Shown: positions 1 to 13,190 of the stretch, in pieces
Position numbering within the stretch: the first letter of the stretch is position 1
Layout of the letters: every line of letters begins with the position of its first letter
DNA from: Sanderia malayensis
Lineage: Eukaryota > Cnidaria > Scyphozoa > Semaeostomeae > Pelagiidae
Direction: 5' to 3'
DNA: 64,000 bases
NCBI GenBank assembly: GCA_013076295.1
Contig: RQOL01000428.1
Location: 44,564-108,563 of the forward strand
Position numbers and translations under genes: made by a program
Notes under the pieces: generated by a model
Seen by the model: the letters and a program-made list of their open reading frames with translations, nothing else
Database searches by the model: none
What the model was told of the DNA's origin: nothing

Positions 1-3000
1 AGGGCGCACTTCATGCGCTCCACTCGCTTACGCTAATGCCCCTTTCAACCCCATGTACAATGGGATAGCTTGTTGCGCTCCCTGTCTATCTATTATCAAG
101 AAACATTGACTGGTAGGGCGCACTTCATGCGCCACACTCGCTTACGCTCATGCCCCTTTCAACCCCATGTACAAGGGGTTAGATCGCTGCACTCGCCTGT
201 CTATCTATTACCAAGAAACATTGACTGGCAGGGCGCACTTCATGCGCTTCACTCGCTTACGCTCATGGGCCTTTCAACCACACGTACAATGGGTGAGCTT
301 GCTGCGCTCGCCTTTCTATCTATTATCAGGAAACATTGACTGATAGGGGGCCCTTCATGCGCTGCACTCGCTTACGCTCATGCCCCTTTCAACCCCACGT
401 ACAATGGGTTAGATCGCTGCGCTCGCCTGTCTATCTTTTATCAAGAAACATTTACTGATACGGGCACTTCGTGCACTTTATTTGCTTACGCTCATGCCCC
501 TTTCATCCCCATGTACAATGGTTTAGCTCACTGCACTCGCTTGTCTATCTATTATAAAAAAAATTGACTGATAGGGCCAACTTTGTGCGCTGCACTCGCT
601 TATGCTCATGCCCTTTTTAACCCGACGTACAATGGGTTAGATCACTGTGCCCGCCTGTCTACCTATTATCAAGAAACATTGACTGATAGGACGCACTTCG
701 TGGGCTGCATTCGCTTACGTTCATGCCCCTTTCAACCCCACGTACAATGGATGAGCTCGCCGCTTTTGCCTGTCTATCAATTATCAGGAAACATTCACTG
801 ATAGGGGCCCTTTGTGCGCTGCACTCGCTTATGCTCATGCCCCTTTCAACCCCAGGTACAATGAGTTAGATCGCTGTGCTCGCCTGTCTATCCATTATCA
901 AGAAACATTGACTGATAGGGCGCACTTCGTGCACTGCCCTCGCTTACGCTCATGGCCCTTTCAATCCCATGTACAATGGTTTAGCTCACTGCACTCGCTT
1001 GTCTATCTATTATAAAAAAAATTGACTGATAGGGCCAACTTTGTGCGCTGCACTCGCTTATGCTCATGCCCTTTTTAACCCCACGTACAATGGGTTAGAT
1101 CACTGTGCCCGCCTGTCTACCTATTATCAAGAAACATTGACTGATAGGACGCACTTCGTGGGCTGCATTCGCTTACGTTCATGCCCCTTTCAACCCCACG
1201 TACAATGGATGAGCTCGCCGCTTTTGCCTGTCTATCAATTATCAGGAAACATTCACCGATAGGGGCCCTTTGTGCGCTGCACTCCCTTATGCTCATGCCC
1301 CTTTCAACCCCAGGTACAATGAGTTAGATCGCTGTGCTCGCCTGTCTATCCATTATCAAGAAACATTGACTGATAGGGCGCACTTCGTGCACTGCCCTCG
1401 CTTACGCTCATGGCCCTTTCAATCCCATGTACAATGGGTGAGCTCGCCGCTTTTGCCTGTCTATCAATTATCAGCAAACATTGACTGATAGGGCGCCCTT
1501 TGTGCGCTGCACTCCCTTACCCTCGTGCCCCTTTCAGCCCCACGTACAATCGGTTAGATCGCTGCCCTCGCCTGTCTCTCCATTATCAAGAAACATTGAC
1601 AGATAGGGGCACCTCGTGCGCTTCGTTCGATTACGCTCATGCCCCTTTCAACCCCATGTACAATGAGTTAGCTCGCTGCGCTCGCCTGTCTACCTATTAT
1701 CAAGAAACATTGACTGATAGGACGCAAGTCATGGGTTGCATTCGCTTATGTTAATGCCCCGTTCAACCCCATGTAGAATGGGATAGCTCGCTGCGCTCAC
1801 CTGTCTATCCATTATCAAGAAATATTGACTGGTAGGGCGCACTTCATGCGCTGCACTGGCTTACGCTCATGCCCCTTTCAACCACACGTACAATTGGTGA
1901 GCTCGCTGCGCTCGCCTGTCTATCTATTATCAGGAAACATTGACTGATAGGGCGCCCTTCTTGCGCTGCACCCGCTTACGCTCATGCCCCTTTCAACCCC
2001 ACGTACAATGGGTTGCATCACTGCGCTCTACTGTCTATCTATTATCAGGAAACATTGACTGATAGGTCGCCTTTCGTGCGCTGCACCCGCTTAGACTCAT
2101 GCCCCTTTCAACCCCACGTACAATGAGTTAGATCGCTGGGCTCACCTGTCTACCTATTATCAAGTAACATTGACTGATAGGACGCAAGTCGTGGGCTCCA
2201 CTCGCTTACGCTAATGCCCCTTTCAACCCCATGTACAATGGGATAGCTTGTTGGGCTCCCTGTCTATCTATTATCAAGAAACATTGACTGGTAGGGCGCA
2301 CTTCATGCGCCACACTCGCTTACGCTCATGCCCCTTTCAACCCCATGTACAAGGGATTAGATCGCTGCACTCGCCTGTCTATCTATTATCAAGAAACATT
2401 GACTGGCAGGGCGCACTTCATGCGCTTCACTCGCTTACGCTCATGGGCCTTTCAACCACACGTACAATGGGTGAGCTTGCTGCGCTCGCCTTTCTATCTA
2501 TTATCAGGAAACATTGACTGATAGGGGGCCCTTCATGCGCTGCACTCGCTTACGCTCATGCTCCTTTCAACCCCACGTACAATGGGTTAGATCGCTGCGC
2601 TCGCCTGTCTATCTTTTATCAAGAAACATTGACTGATACGGGCACTTCGTGCACTTTATTTGCTTACGCTCATGCCCCTTTCATCCCCATGTACAATGGT
2701 TTAGCTCACTGCACTCGCTTGTCTATCTATTATAAAAAAAATTGACTGATAGGGCGAACTTTGTGCGCTGCACTCGCTTATGCTCATGCCCTTTTTAACC
2801 CCACGTACAATGGGTTAGATCACTGTGCCCGCCTGTCTACCTATTATCAAGAACCATTGACTGATAGGACGCACTTTGTGGGCTGCATTCGCTTACGTTC
2901 ATGCCCCTTTCAACCCCACGTACAATGGATGAGCTCGCCGCTTTTGCCTGTCTATCAATTATCAGGAAACATTCACTGATAGGGGCCCTTTGTGCGCTGC

Positions 3001-6000
3001 ACTCGCTTATGCTCTTGCCCCTTTCAACCCCAGGTACAATGAGTTAGATCGCTGTGCTCGCCTGTCTATCCATTATCAAGAAACATTGACTGATAGGGAG
3101 CACTTCGTGCACTGCCCTCGCTTACGCTCAGGGCCCTTTCAATCCCATGTACAATGGGTGAGCTCGCCGCTTTTGCCTGTCTATCAATTATCAGCAAACA
3201 TTGACTGATAGGGCGCTTTTTGTGCGCTGCACTCGCTTACCCTCGTGCCCCTTTCAATCCCACGTACAATCGGTTAGATCGCTGCGCTCGCCTGTCTATC
3301 TATTATCAAGAAACATTGACAGATAGGGGCACCTCGTGCGCTTCGTTCGATTACGCTCATGCCCCTTTCAACCCCATGTACAATGAGTTAGCTCGCTGCG
3401 CTCGCCTGTCTACCTATTATCAAGAAACATTGACTGATAGGACGCAAGTCGTGGGTTGCATTCGCTTATGTTAATGCCCCGTTCAACCCCATGTACAATG
3501 GGATAGCTCGCTGCGCTCACCTGTCTATCCATTATCAAGAAATATTGACTGGTAGGGCGCACTTCTTGCGCTGCACCCGCTTACGCTCATGCCCCTTTCA
3601 ACCCCACGTACAATGGGTTGCATCACTGCGCTCTCCTGTCTATCTATTATCAGGAAACATTGACTGATAGGTCGCCTTTCGTGCGCTGCACCCGCTTAGA
3701 CTCATGCCCCTTTCAACCCCACGTACAATGGGATAGCTTGCTGCCCTCGCCTGTCTATCTATTATCAGGAAACATTGACTGATAGGGAGCACTTCGCACG
3801 CTGCATTTGCTTGTGCTCATGCCCCTTTTATCCCCATGTATAATGGGTTAGCTCACTACGCTCGCTTGTCTATCTATTATCAAAAAACATTGACTGATAG
3901 GGCCCACTTCATGCGCTCCACTCGCTTACGCTAATGCCCCTTTCAACCCCATGTACAATGGGATAGCTTGTTGCGCTCCCTGTCTATCTATTATCAAGAA
4001 ACATTGACTGGTAGGGCGCACTTCATGCGCCACACTCGCTTACGCTCATGCTCCTTTCAACCCCACGTACAAGGGGTTAGATTGCTGCACTCGCCTGTCT
4101 ATCTTTTATCAAGAAACATTGACTGGCAGGGCGCACTTCATGCGCTTCACTCGCTTACGCTCATGCCCCTTTCAACCCCACGTACAATGAGTTAGATCGC
4201 TGCGCTCACCTGTCAATCCATTATCAAGATATATTGACTGGTAGGGCGCACTTCATCCGCTGCACTGGCTTACGCTCATGCCCCTTTCAACCACACGTAC
4301 AATGGTTGAGCTCGCTGCGCTCGCCTGTCTATCTATTATCAGGAAACATTGACTGATAGGGCGCCCTTCGTGCGCTGCACCCGCTTACGCTCATGCCCCT
4401 TTCAACCCCACGTACAATGGGTTGCATCACTGCGCTCTCCTGTCTATCTATTATCAGGAAACATAGACTGATAGGTCGCCTTTCGTGCGCTGCACCCGCT
4501 TAGACTCATGCCCCTTTCAACCCCACGTACAATGAGTTAGATCGCTGGGCTCACCTGTCTACCTATTATCAAGTAACATTGACTGATAGGTCACCTTTCG
4601 TGGGCTGCACCCGCTTAGACTCACGCCCCTTTCAACCCCACGTACAATGAGTTAGATCGCTGGGCTCACCTGTCTACCTATTATCAAGTAACATTGACTG
4701 ATAGGACGCAAGTCGTGGGCTGCATTCGCTTATGTTAATGCCCCGTTCAACCCCATGTACAATGGGATAGCTCGCTGCGCTCACCTGTCTATCCATTATC
4801 AAGAAACATTGACTGATAGGGCGCCCTTTGTGCGCTGCACTCGCTTACCCTCATGCCCCTTTCAACCCCACGTACAATGGGTTAGATCGCTGCGCTCGCC
4901 TGTCTATCTATTATCAAGAAACATTGACTGCTAGGGCGCCCTTTGTGCGCTGCACACGCTTACGCTCATGCCCCTTGCAACCCCACGTACAATGGGTTAG
5001 ATCGCTGCGCTTGACTGTCTATCTTTTTTCAAGAAACATTGACTGATAGGGACACTTCGTGCGCTTCATTCGCTTACGCTCATGCCCCTTTCATCCCCAT
5101 GTACAATGGGATAGCTTGCTGCCCTCGCCTGTCTATCTCTTATCAGGAAACATTGACTGATAGGGAGCACTTCGCACGCTGCATTTGCTTGTGCTCATGC
5201 CCCTTTTATCCCCATGTATAATGGGTTGGCTCACTACGCTCGCTTGTCTATCTATTATCAAAAAACATTGACTGATAGGGGCCCTTTGTGCGCTGCACTC
5301 TCTTATGCTCATGCCCCTTTCAACCCCAATTACAATGAGTTAGATCGCTGTGCTCGCCTGTCTATCCATTATCAAGAAACGTTGACTGGCAGGGCGCACT
5401 TCATGCGCTGCACTCGCTTACGCTCATGCCCCTTTCAACGCCACGTACAATGAGTTAGATCGCTGCGCTCACCTGTCTATCCATTATCAAGAAATATTGA
5501 CTGGTAGGGCGCACTTCATGCGCTGCACTGGCTTACGCTCATGCCCCTTTCAACCCCACGTACAAGGGGTTAGATCGCTGCACTCGCCTGTCTATCTATT
5601 ATCAAGAAACATTGACTGGCAGGGCGCACTTCATGCGCTTCACTCCCTTACGCTCATCGGCCTTTCAACCACACGTACAGTGGGTGAGCTTGCTGCGCTC
5701 GCCTTTCTATCTATTATGAGGAAACATTCACTGATAGGGGGCCCTTCATGCCCTGCACTCGCTTACGCTCATGCCCCTTTCAACCCCACGTACAAGGGGT
5801 TAGATCGCTGCACTCGCCTGTCTATCTATTATCAAGAAACATTGACTGGCAGGGCGCACTTCATGCGCTTCACTCGCTTACGCTCGTGGGCCTTTCAACC
5901 ACACGTACAATGGGTGAGCTTGCTGCGCTCGCCTGTCTACCTATTATCAAGAAACATTGACTGATAGGACGCACTTCGTGGGCTGCATTCGCTTACGTTC

Positions 6001-6259
6001 ATGCCCCTTTCAACCCCATGTGCAATGGGTTAGATCGCTGCACTCTCCTGTCTATCAATTATCAAGAAACATTGACTGATAGGGCGCCCTTCGTGCACTG
6101 CACTCGCTTAAGCTCATGCCCCTATTCAACCCCATGTACAATGGGATAGCTCGTTGTGCTCGCCTGTCTATCTATTATCAAGAAACGCTGACTGGTAGGG
6201 CGCACTTCATGCGCTCCAGTCGCTTACGCTCATGCCCCTTTCAACCCCAAGTACAATGG
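1..6259. repeat. Higher-order repeat copy 1 (~6.93-kb period)
   Basis: Bases 1-6259 recur at 6933-13190. The offset is 6,932 at the start and drops to 6,931 after one missing T near 9545 (compare the TCTTTTATC block near 2612). Every translated segment I compared between the two copies is identical. The two copies diverge abruptly after the block GTACAATGG. The left limit lies outside the window, so the true period or copy length may be larger. The period corresponds to about 60 monomers. Confidence 0.9.
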
Positions 6260-6260
6260 G

Positions 6261-6280
6261 ATAGCTAGGGTACTGGTAGG
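6261..6280. repeat. Deleted-monomer junction (AGGGT type), site 1
   Basis: The monomer passes directly from GGGATAGCT to ACTGGTAGG through the filler AGGGT, so about 40 bp of the normal monomer is missing. The same junction recurs at 6916, 19041, 21072, 40124, 56868 and 59704. It must descend from one event and marks related array blocks. Confidence 0.85.
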
Positions 6281-6915
6281 GCGCACTTCATGCGCTCCAC
6301 TCGCTTACGCTCATGCCCCTTTCAACCCCATGTACAATGGGATAGCTCGCTGCGCTCACCTGTCTATCCATTATCAAGAAACATTGACTGATAGGGCGCC
6401 CTTTGTGCGCTGCACTCGCTTACCCTCATGCCCCTTTCAACCCCACGTACAATGGGTTAGATCGCTGCACTCGCCTGTCTATCTATTATCAAGAAACATT
6501 GACTGCTAGGGCGCCCTTTGTGCGCTGCACACGCTTACGCTCATGTCCCTTGCAACCCCACGTACAATGGGTTAGATCGCTGCGCTCGACTGTCTCTCTT
6601 TTATCAAGAAACATTGACTGATAGGGACACTTCGTGCGCTTCATTCGCTTACGCTCGTGCCCCTTTCATCCCCATGTACAATGGGATAGCTTGCTGCCAT
6701 CGCCTGTCTATCTATTATCAGGAAACATTGACTGATAGTGAGCACTTCGCACGCTGCATTTGCTTGTGCTCATGCCCCTTTTATCCCCATGTAGAATGGG
6801 TTAGCTCACTACGCTCGCTTGTCTATCTATTATAAAAAAACATTGACTGATAGGGCGCCCTTCATGCGCTGCACTCGCATACGCTCATGCCCCTTTCAAC
6901 CCCATGTACAATGGG

Positions 6916-6935
6916 ATAGCTAGGGTACTGGTAGG
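6916..6935. repeat. Deleted-monomer junction (AGGGT type), site 2
   Basis: Same ATAGCTAGGGTACTGGTAGG junction as at 6261. It lies at the boundary where higher-order copy 2 begins, so it may mark the exchange point of that duplication. Confidence 0.85.
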
Positions 6936-9900
6936 GCGCACTTCATGCGCTCCACTCGCTTACGCTAATGCCCCTTTCAACCCCATGTACAATGGGATAG
7001 CTTGTTGCGCTCCCTGTCTATCTATTATCAAGAAACATTGACTGGTAGGGCGCACTTCATGCGCCACACTCGCTTACGCTCATGCCCCTTTCAACCCCAT
7101 GTACAAGGGGTTAGATCGCTGCACTCGCCTGTCTATCTATTACCAAGAAACATTGACTGGCAGGGCGCACTTCATGCGCTTCACTCGCTTACGCTCATGG
7201 GCCTTTCAACCACACGTACAATGGGTGAGCTTGCTGCGCTCGCCTTTCTATCTATTATCAGGAAACATTGACTGATAGGGGGCCCTTCATGCGCTGCACT
7301 CGCTTACGCTCATGCCCCTTTCAACCCCACGTACAATGGGTTAGATCGCTGCGCTCGCCTGTCTATCTTTTATCAAGAAACATTTACTGATACGGGCACT
7401 TCGTGCACTTTATTTGCTTACGCTCATGCCCCTTTCATCCCCATGTACAATGGTTTAGCTCACTGCACTCGCTTGTCTATCTATTATAAAAAAAATTGAC
7501 TGATAGGGCCAACTTTGTGCGCTGCACTCGCTTATGCTCATGCCCTTTTTAACCCGACGTACAATGGGTTAGATCACTGTGCCCGCCTGTCTACCTATTA
7601 TCAAGAAACATTGACTGATAGGACGCACTTCGTGGGCTGCATTCGCTTACGTTCATGCCCCTTTCAACCCCACGTACAATGGATGAGCTCGCCGCTTTTG
7701 CCTGTCTATCAATTATCAGGAAACATTCACTGATAGGGGCCCTTTGTGCGCTGCACTCGCTTATGCTCATGCCCCTTTCAACCCCAGGTACAATGAGTTA
7801 GATCGCTGTGCTCGCCTGTCTATCCATTATCAAGAAACATTGACTGATAGGGCGCACTTCGTGCACTGCCCTCGCTTACGCTCATGGCCCTTTCAATCCC
7901 ATGTACAATGGTTTAGCTCACTGCACTCGCTTGTCTATCTATTATAAAAAAAATTGACTGATAGGGCCAACTTTGTGCGCTGCACTCGCTTATGCTCATG
8001 CCCTTTTTAACCCCACGTACAATGGGTTAGATCACTGTGCCCGCCTGTCTACCTATTATCAAGAAACATTGACTGATAGGACGCACTTCGTGGGCTGCAT
8101 TCGCTTACGTTCATGCCCCTTTCAACCCCACGTACAATGGATGAGCTCGCCGCTTTTGCCTGTCTATCAATTATCAGGAAACATTCACCGATAGGGGCCC
8201 TTTGTGCGCTGCACTCCCTTATGCTCATGCCCCTTTCAACCCCAGGTACAATGAGTTAGATCGCTGTGCTCGCCTGTCTATCCATTATCAAGAAACATTG
8301 ACTGATAGGGCGCACTTCGTGCACTGCCCTCGCTTACGCTCATGGCCCTTTCAATCCCATGTACAATGGGTGAGCTCGCCGCTTTTGCCTGTCTATCAAT
8401 TATCAGCAAACATTGACTGATAGGGCGCCCTTTGTGCGCTGCACTCCCTTACCCTCGTGCCCCTTTCAGCCCCACGTACAATCGGTTAGATCGCTGCCCT
8501 CGCCTGTCTCTCCATTATCAAGAAACATTGACAGATAGGGGCACCTCGTGCGCTTCGTTCGATTACGCTCATGCCCCTTTCAACCCCATGTACAATGAGT
8601 TAGCTCGCTGCGCTCGCCTGTCTACCTATTATCAAGAAACATTGACTGATAGGACGCAAGTCATGGGTTGCATTCGCTTATGTTAATGCCCCGTTCAACC
8701 CCATGTAGAATGGGATAGCTCGCTGCGCTCACCTGTCTATCCATTATCAAGAAATATTGACTGGTAGGGCGCACTTCATGCGCTGCACTGGCTTACGCTC
8801 ATGCCCCTTTCAACCACACGTACAATTGGTGAGCTCGCTGCGCTCGCCTGTCTATCTATTATCAGGAAACATTGACTGATAGGGCGCCCTTCTTGCGCTG
8901 CACCCGCTTACGCTCATGCCCCTTTCAACCCCACGTACAATGGGTTGCATCACTGCGCTCTACTGTCTATCTATTATCAGGAAACATTGACTGATAGGTC
9001 GCCTTTCGTGCGCTGCACCCGCTTAGACTCATGCCCCTTTCAACCCCACGTACAATGAGTTAGATCGCTGGGCTCACCTGTCTACCTATTATCAAGTAAC
9101 ATTGACTGATAGGACGCAAGTCGTGGGCTCCACTCGCTTACGCTAATGCCCCTTTCAACCCCATGTACAATGGGATAGCTTGTTGGGCTCCCTGTCTATC
9201 TATTATCAAGAAACATTGACTGGTAGGGCGCACTTCATGCGCCACACTCGCTTACGCTCATGCCCCTTTCAACCCCATGTACAAGGGATTAGATCGCTGC
9301 ACTCGCCTGTCTATCTATTATCAAGAAACATTGACTGGCAGGGCGCACTTCATGCGCTTCACTCGCTTACGCTCATGGGCCTTTCAACCACACGTACAAT
9401 GGGTGAGCTTGCTGCGCTCGCCTTTCTATCTATTATCAGGAAACATTGACTGATAGGGGGCCCTTCATGCGCTGCACTCGCTTACGCTCATGCTCCTTTC
9501 AACCCCACGTACAATGGGTTAGATCGCTGCGCTCGCCTGTCTATCTTTATCAAGAAACATTGACTGATACGGGCACTTCGTGCACTTTATTTGCTTACGC
9601 TCATGCCCCTTTCATCCCCATGTACAATGGTTTAGCTCACTGCACTCGCTTGTCTATCTATTATAAAAAAAATTGACTGATAGGGCGAACTTTGTGCGCT
9701 GCACTCGCTTATGCTCATGCCCTTTTTAACCCCACGTACAATGGGTTAGATCACTGTGCCCGCCTGTCTACCTATTATCAAGAACCATTGACTGATAGGA
9801 CGCACTTTGTGGGCTGCATTCGCTTACGTTCATGCCCCTTTCAACCCCACGTACAATGGATGAGCTCGCCGCTTTTGCCTGTCTATCAATTATCAGGAAA

Positions 9901-12900
9901 CATTCACTGATAGGGGCCCTTTGTGCGCTGCACTCGCTTATGCTCTTGCCCCTTTCAACCCCAGGTACAATGAGTTAGATCGCTGTGCTCGCCTGTCTAT
10001 CCATTATCAAGAAACATTGACTGATAGGGAGCACTTCGTGCACTGCCCTCGCTTACGCTCAGGGCCCTTTCAATCCCATGTACAATGGGTGAGCTCGCCG
10101 CTTTTGCCTGTCTATCAATTATCAGCAAACATTGACTGATAGGGCGCTTTTTGTGCGCTGCACTCGCTTACCCTCGTGCCCCTTTCAATCCCACGTACAA
10201 TCGGTTAGATCGCTGCGCTCGCCTGTCTATCTATTATCAAGAAACATTGACAGATAGGGGCACCTCGTGCGCTTCGTTCGATTACGCTCATGCCCCTTTC
10301 AACCCCATGTACAATGAGTTAGCTCGCTGCGCTCGCCTGTCTACCTATTATCAAGAAACATTGACTGATAGGACGCAAGTCGTGGGTTGCATTCGCTTAT
10401 GTTAATGCCCCGTTCAACCCCATGTACAATGGGATAGCTCGCTGCGCTCACCTGTCTATCCATTATCAAGAAATATTGACTGGTAGGGCGCACTTCTTGC
10501 GCTGCACCCGCTTACGCTCATGCCCCTTTCAACCCCACGTACAATGGGTTGCATCACTGCGCTCTCCTGTCTATCTATTATCAGGAAACATTGACTGATA
10601 GGTCGCCTTTCGTGCGCTGCACCCGCTTAGACTCATGCCCCTTTCAACCCCACGTACAATGGGATAGCTTGCTGCCCTCGCCTGTCTATCTATTATCAGG
10701 AAACATTGACTGATAGGGAGCACTTCGCACGCTGCATTTGCTTGTGCTCATGCCCCTTTTATCCCCATGTATAATGGGTTAGCTCACTACGCTCGCTTGT
10801 CTATCTATTATCAAAAAACATTGACTGATAGGGCCCACTTCATGCGCTCCACTCGCTTACGCTAATGCCCCTTTCAACCCCATGTACAATGGGATAGCTT
10901 GTTGCGCTCCCTGTCTATCTATTATCAAGAAACATTGACTGGTAGGGCGCACTTCATGCGCCACACTCGCTTACGCTCATGCTCCTTTCAACCCCACGTA
11001 CAAGGGGTTAGATTGCTGCACTCGCCTGTCTATCTTTTATCAAGAAACATTGACTGGCAGGGCGCACTTCATGCGCTTCACTCGCTTACGCTCATGCCCC
11101 TTTCAACCCCACGTACAATGAGTTAGATCGCTGCGCTCACCTGTCAATCCATTATCAAGATATATTGACTGGTAGGGCGCACTTCATCCGCTGCACTGGC
11201 TTACGCTCATGCCCCTTTCAACCACACGTACAATGGTTGAGCTCGCTGCGCTCGCCTGTCTATCTATTATCAGGAAACATTGACTGATAGGGCGCCCTTC
11301 GTGCGCTGCACCCGCTTACGCTCATGCCCCTTTCAACCCCACGTACAATGGGTTGCATCACTGCGCTCTCCTGTCTATCTATTATCAGGAAACATAGACT
11401 GATAGGTCGCCTTTCGTGCGCTGCACCCGCTTAGACTCATGCCCCTTTCAACCCCACGTACAATGAGTTAGATCGCTGGGCTCACCTGTCTACCTATTAT
11501 CAAGTAACATTGACTGATAGGTCACCTTTCGTGGGCTGCACCCGCTTAGACTCACGCCCCTTTCAACCCCACGTACAATGAGTTAGATCGCTGGGCTCAC
11601 CTGTCTACCTATTATCAAGTAACATTGACTGATAGGACGCAAGTCGTGGGCTGCATTCGCTTATGTTAATGCCCCGTTCAACCCCATGTACAATGGGATA
11701 GCTCGCTGCGCTCACCTGTCTATCCATTATCAAGAAACATTGACTGATAGGGCGCCCTTTGTGCGCTGCACTCGCTTACCCTCATGCCCCTTTCAACCCC
11801 ACGTACAATGGGTTAGATCGCTGCGCTCGCCTGTCTATCTATTATCAAGAAACATTGACTGCTAGGGCGCCCTTTGTGCGCTGCACACGCTTACGCTCAT
11901 GCCCCTTGCAACCCCACGTACAATGGGTTAGATCGCTGCGCTTGACTGTCTATCTTTTTTCAAGAAACATTGACTGATAGGGACACTTCGTGCGCTTCAT
12001 TCGCTTACGCTCATGCCCCTTTCATCCCCATGTACAATGGGATAGCTTGCTGCCCTCGCCTGTCTATCTCTTATCAGGAAACATTGACTGATAGGGAGCA
12101 CTTCGCACGCTGCATTTGCTTGTGCTCATGCCCCTTTTATCCCCATGTATAATGGGTTGGCTCACTACGCTCGCTTGTCTATCTATTATCAAAAAACATT
12201 GACTGATAGGGGCCCTTTGTGCGCTGCACTCTCTTATGCTCATGCCCCTTTCAACCCCAATTACAATGAGTTAGATCGCTGTGCTCGCCTGTCTATCCAT
12301 TATCAAGAAACGTTGACTGGCAGGGCGCACTTCATGCGCTGCACTCGCTTACGCTCATGCCCCTTTCAACGCCACGTACAATGAGTTAGATCGCTGCGCT
12401 CACCTGTCTATCCATTATCAAGAAATATTGACTGGTAGGGCGCACTTCATGCGCTGCACTGGCTTACGCTCATGCCCCTTTCAACCCCACGTACAAGGGG
12501 TTAGATCGCTGCACTCGCCTGTCTATCTATTATCAAGAAACATTGACTGGCAGGGCGCACTTCATGCGCTTCACTCCCTTACGCTCATCGGCCTTTCAAC
12601 CACACGTACAGTGGGTGAGCTTGCTGCGCTCGCCTTTCTATCTATTATGAGGAAACATTCACTGATAGGGGGCCCTTCATGCCCTGCACTCGCTTACGCT
12701 CATGCCCCTTTCAACCCCACGTACAAGGGGTTAGATCGCTGCACTCGCCTGTCTATCTATTATCAAGAAACATTGACTGGCAGGGCGCACTTCATGCGCT
12801 TCACTCGCTTACGCTCGTGGGCCTTTCAACCACACGTACAATGGGTGAGCTTGCTGCGCTCGCCTGTCTACCTATTATCAAGAAACATTGACTGATAGGA

Positions 12901-13190
12901 CGCACTTCGTGGGCTGCATTCGCTTACGTTCATGCCCCTTTCAACCCCATGTGCAATGGGTTAGATCGCTGCACTCTCCTGTCTATCAATTATCAAGAAA
13001 CATTGACTGATAGGGCGCCCTTCGTGCACTGCACTCGCTTAAGCTCATGCCCCTATTCAACCCCATGTACAATGGGATAGCTCGTTGTGCTCGCCTGTCT
13101 ATCTATTATCAAGAAACGCTGACTGGTAGGGCGCACTTCATGCGCTCCAGTCGCTTACGCTCATGCCCCTTTCAACCCCAAGTACAATGG
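6933..13190. repeat. Higher-order repeat copy 2
   Basis: Near-identical second copy of the block that begins the window, differing by one single-base deletion that I could see. It is separated from copy 1 by 673 bp of ordinary monomers (6260-6932). The near identity means either very recent unequal exchange or amplification, or an assembly redundancy. Confidence 0.9.
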
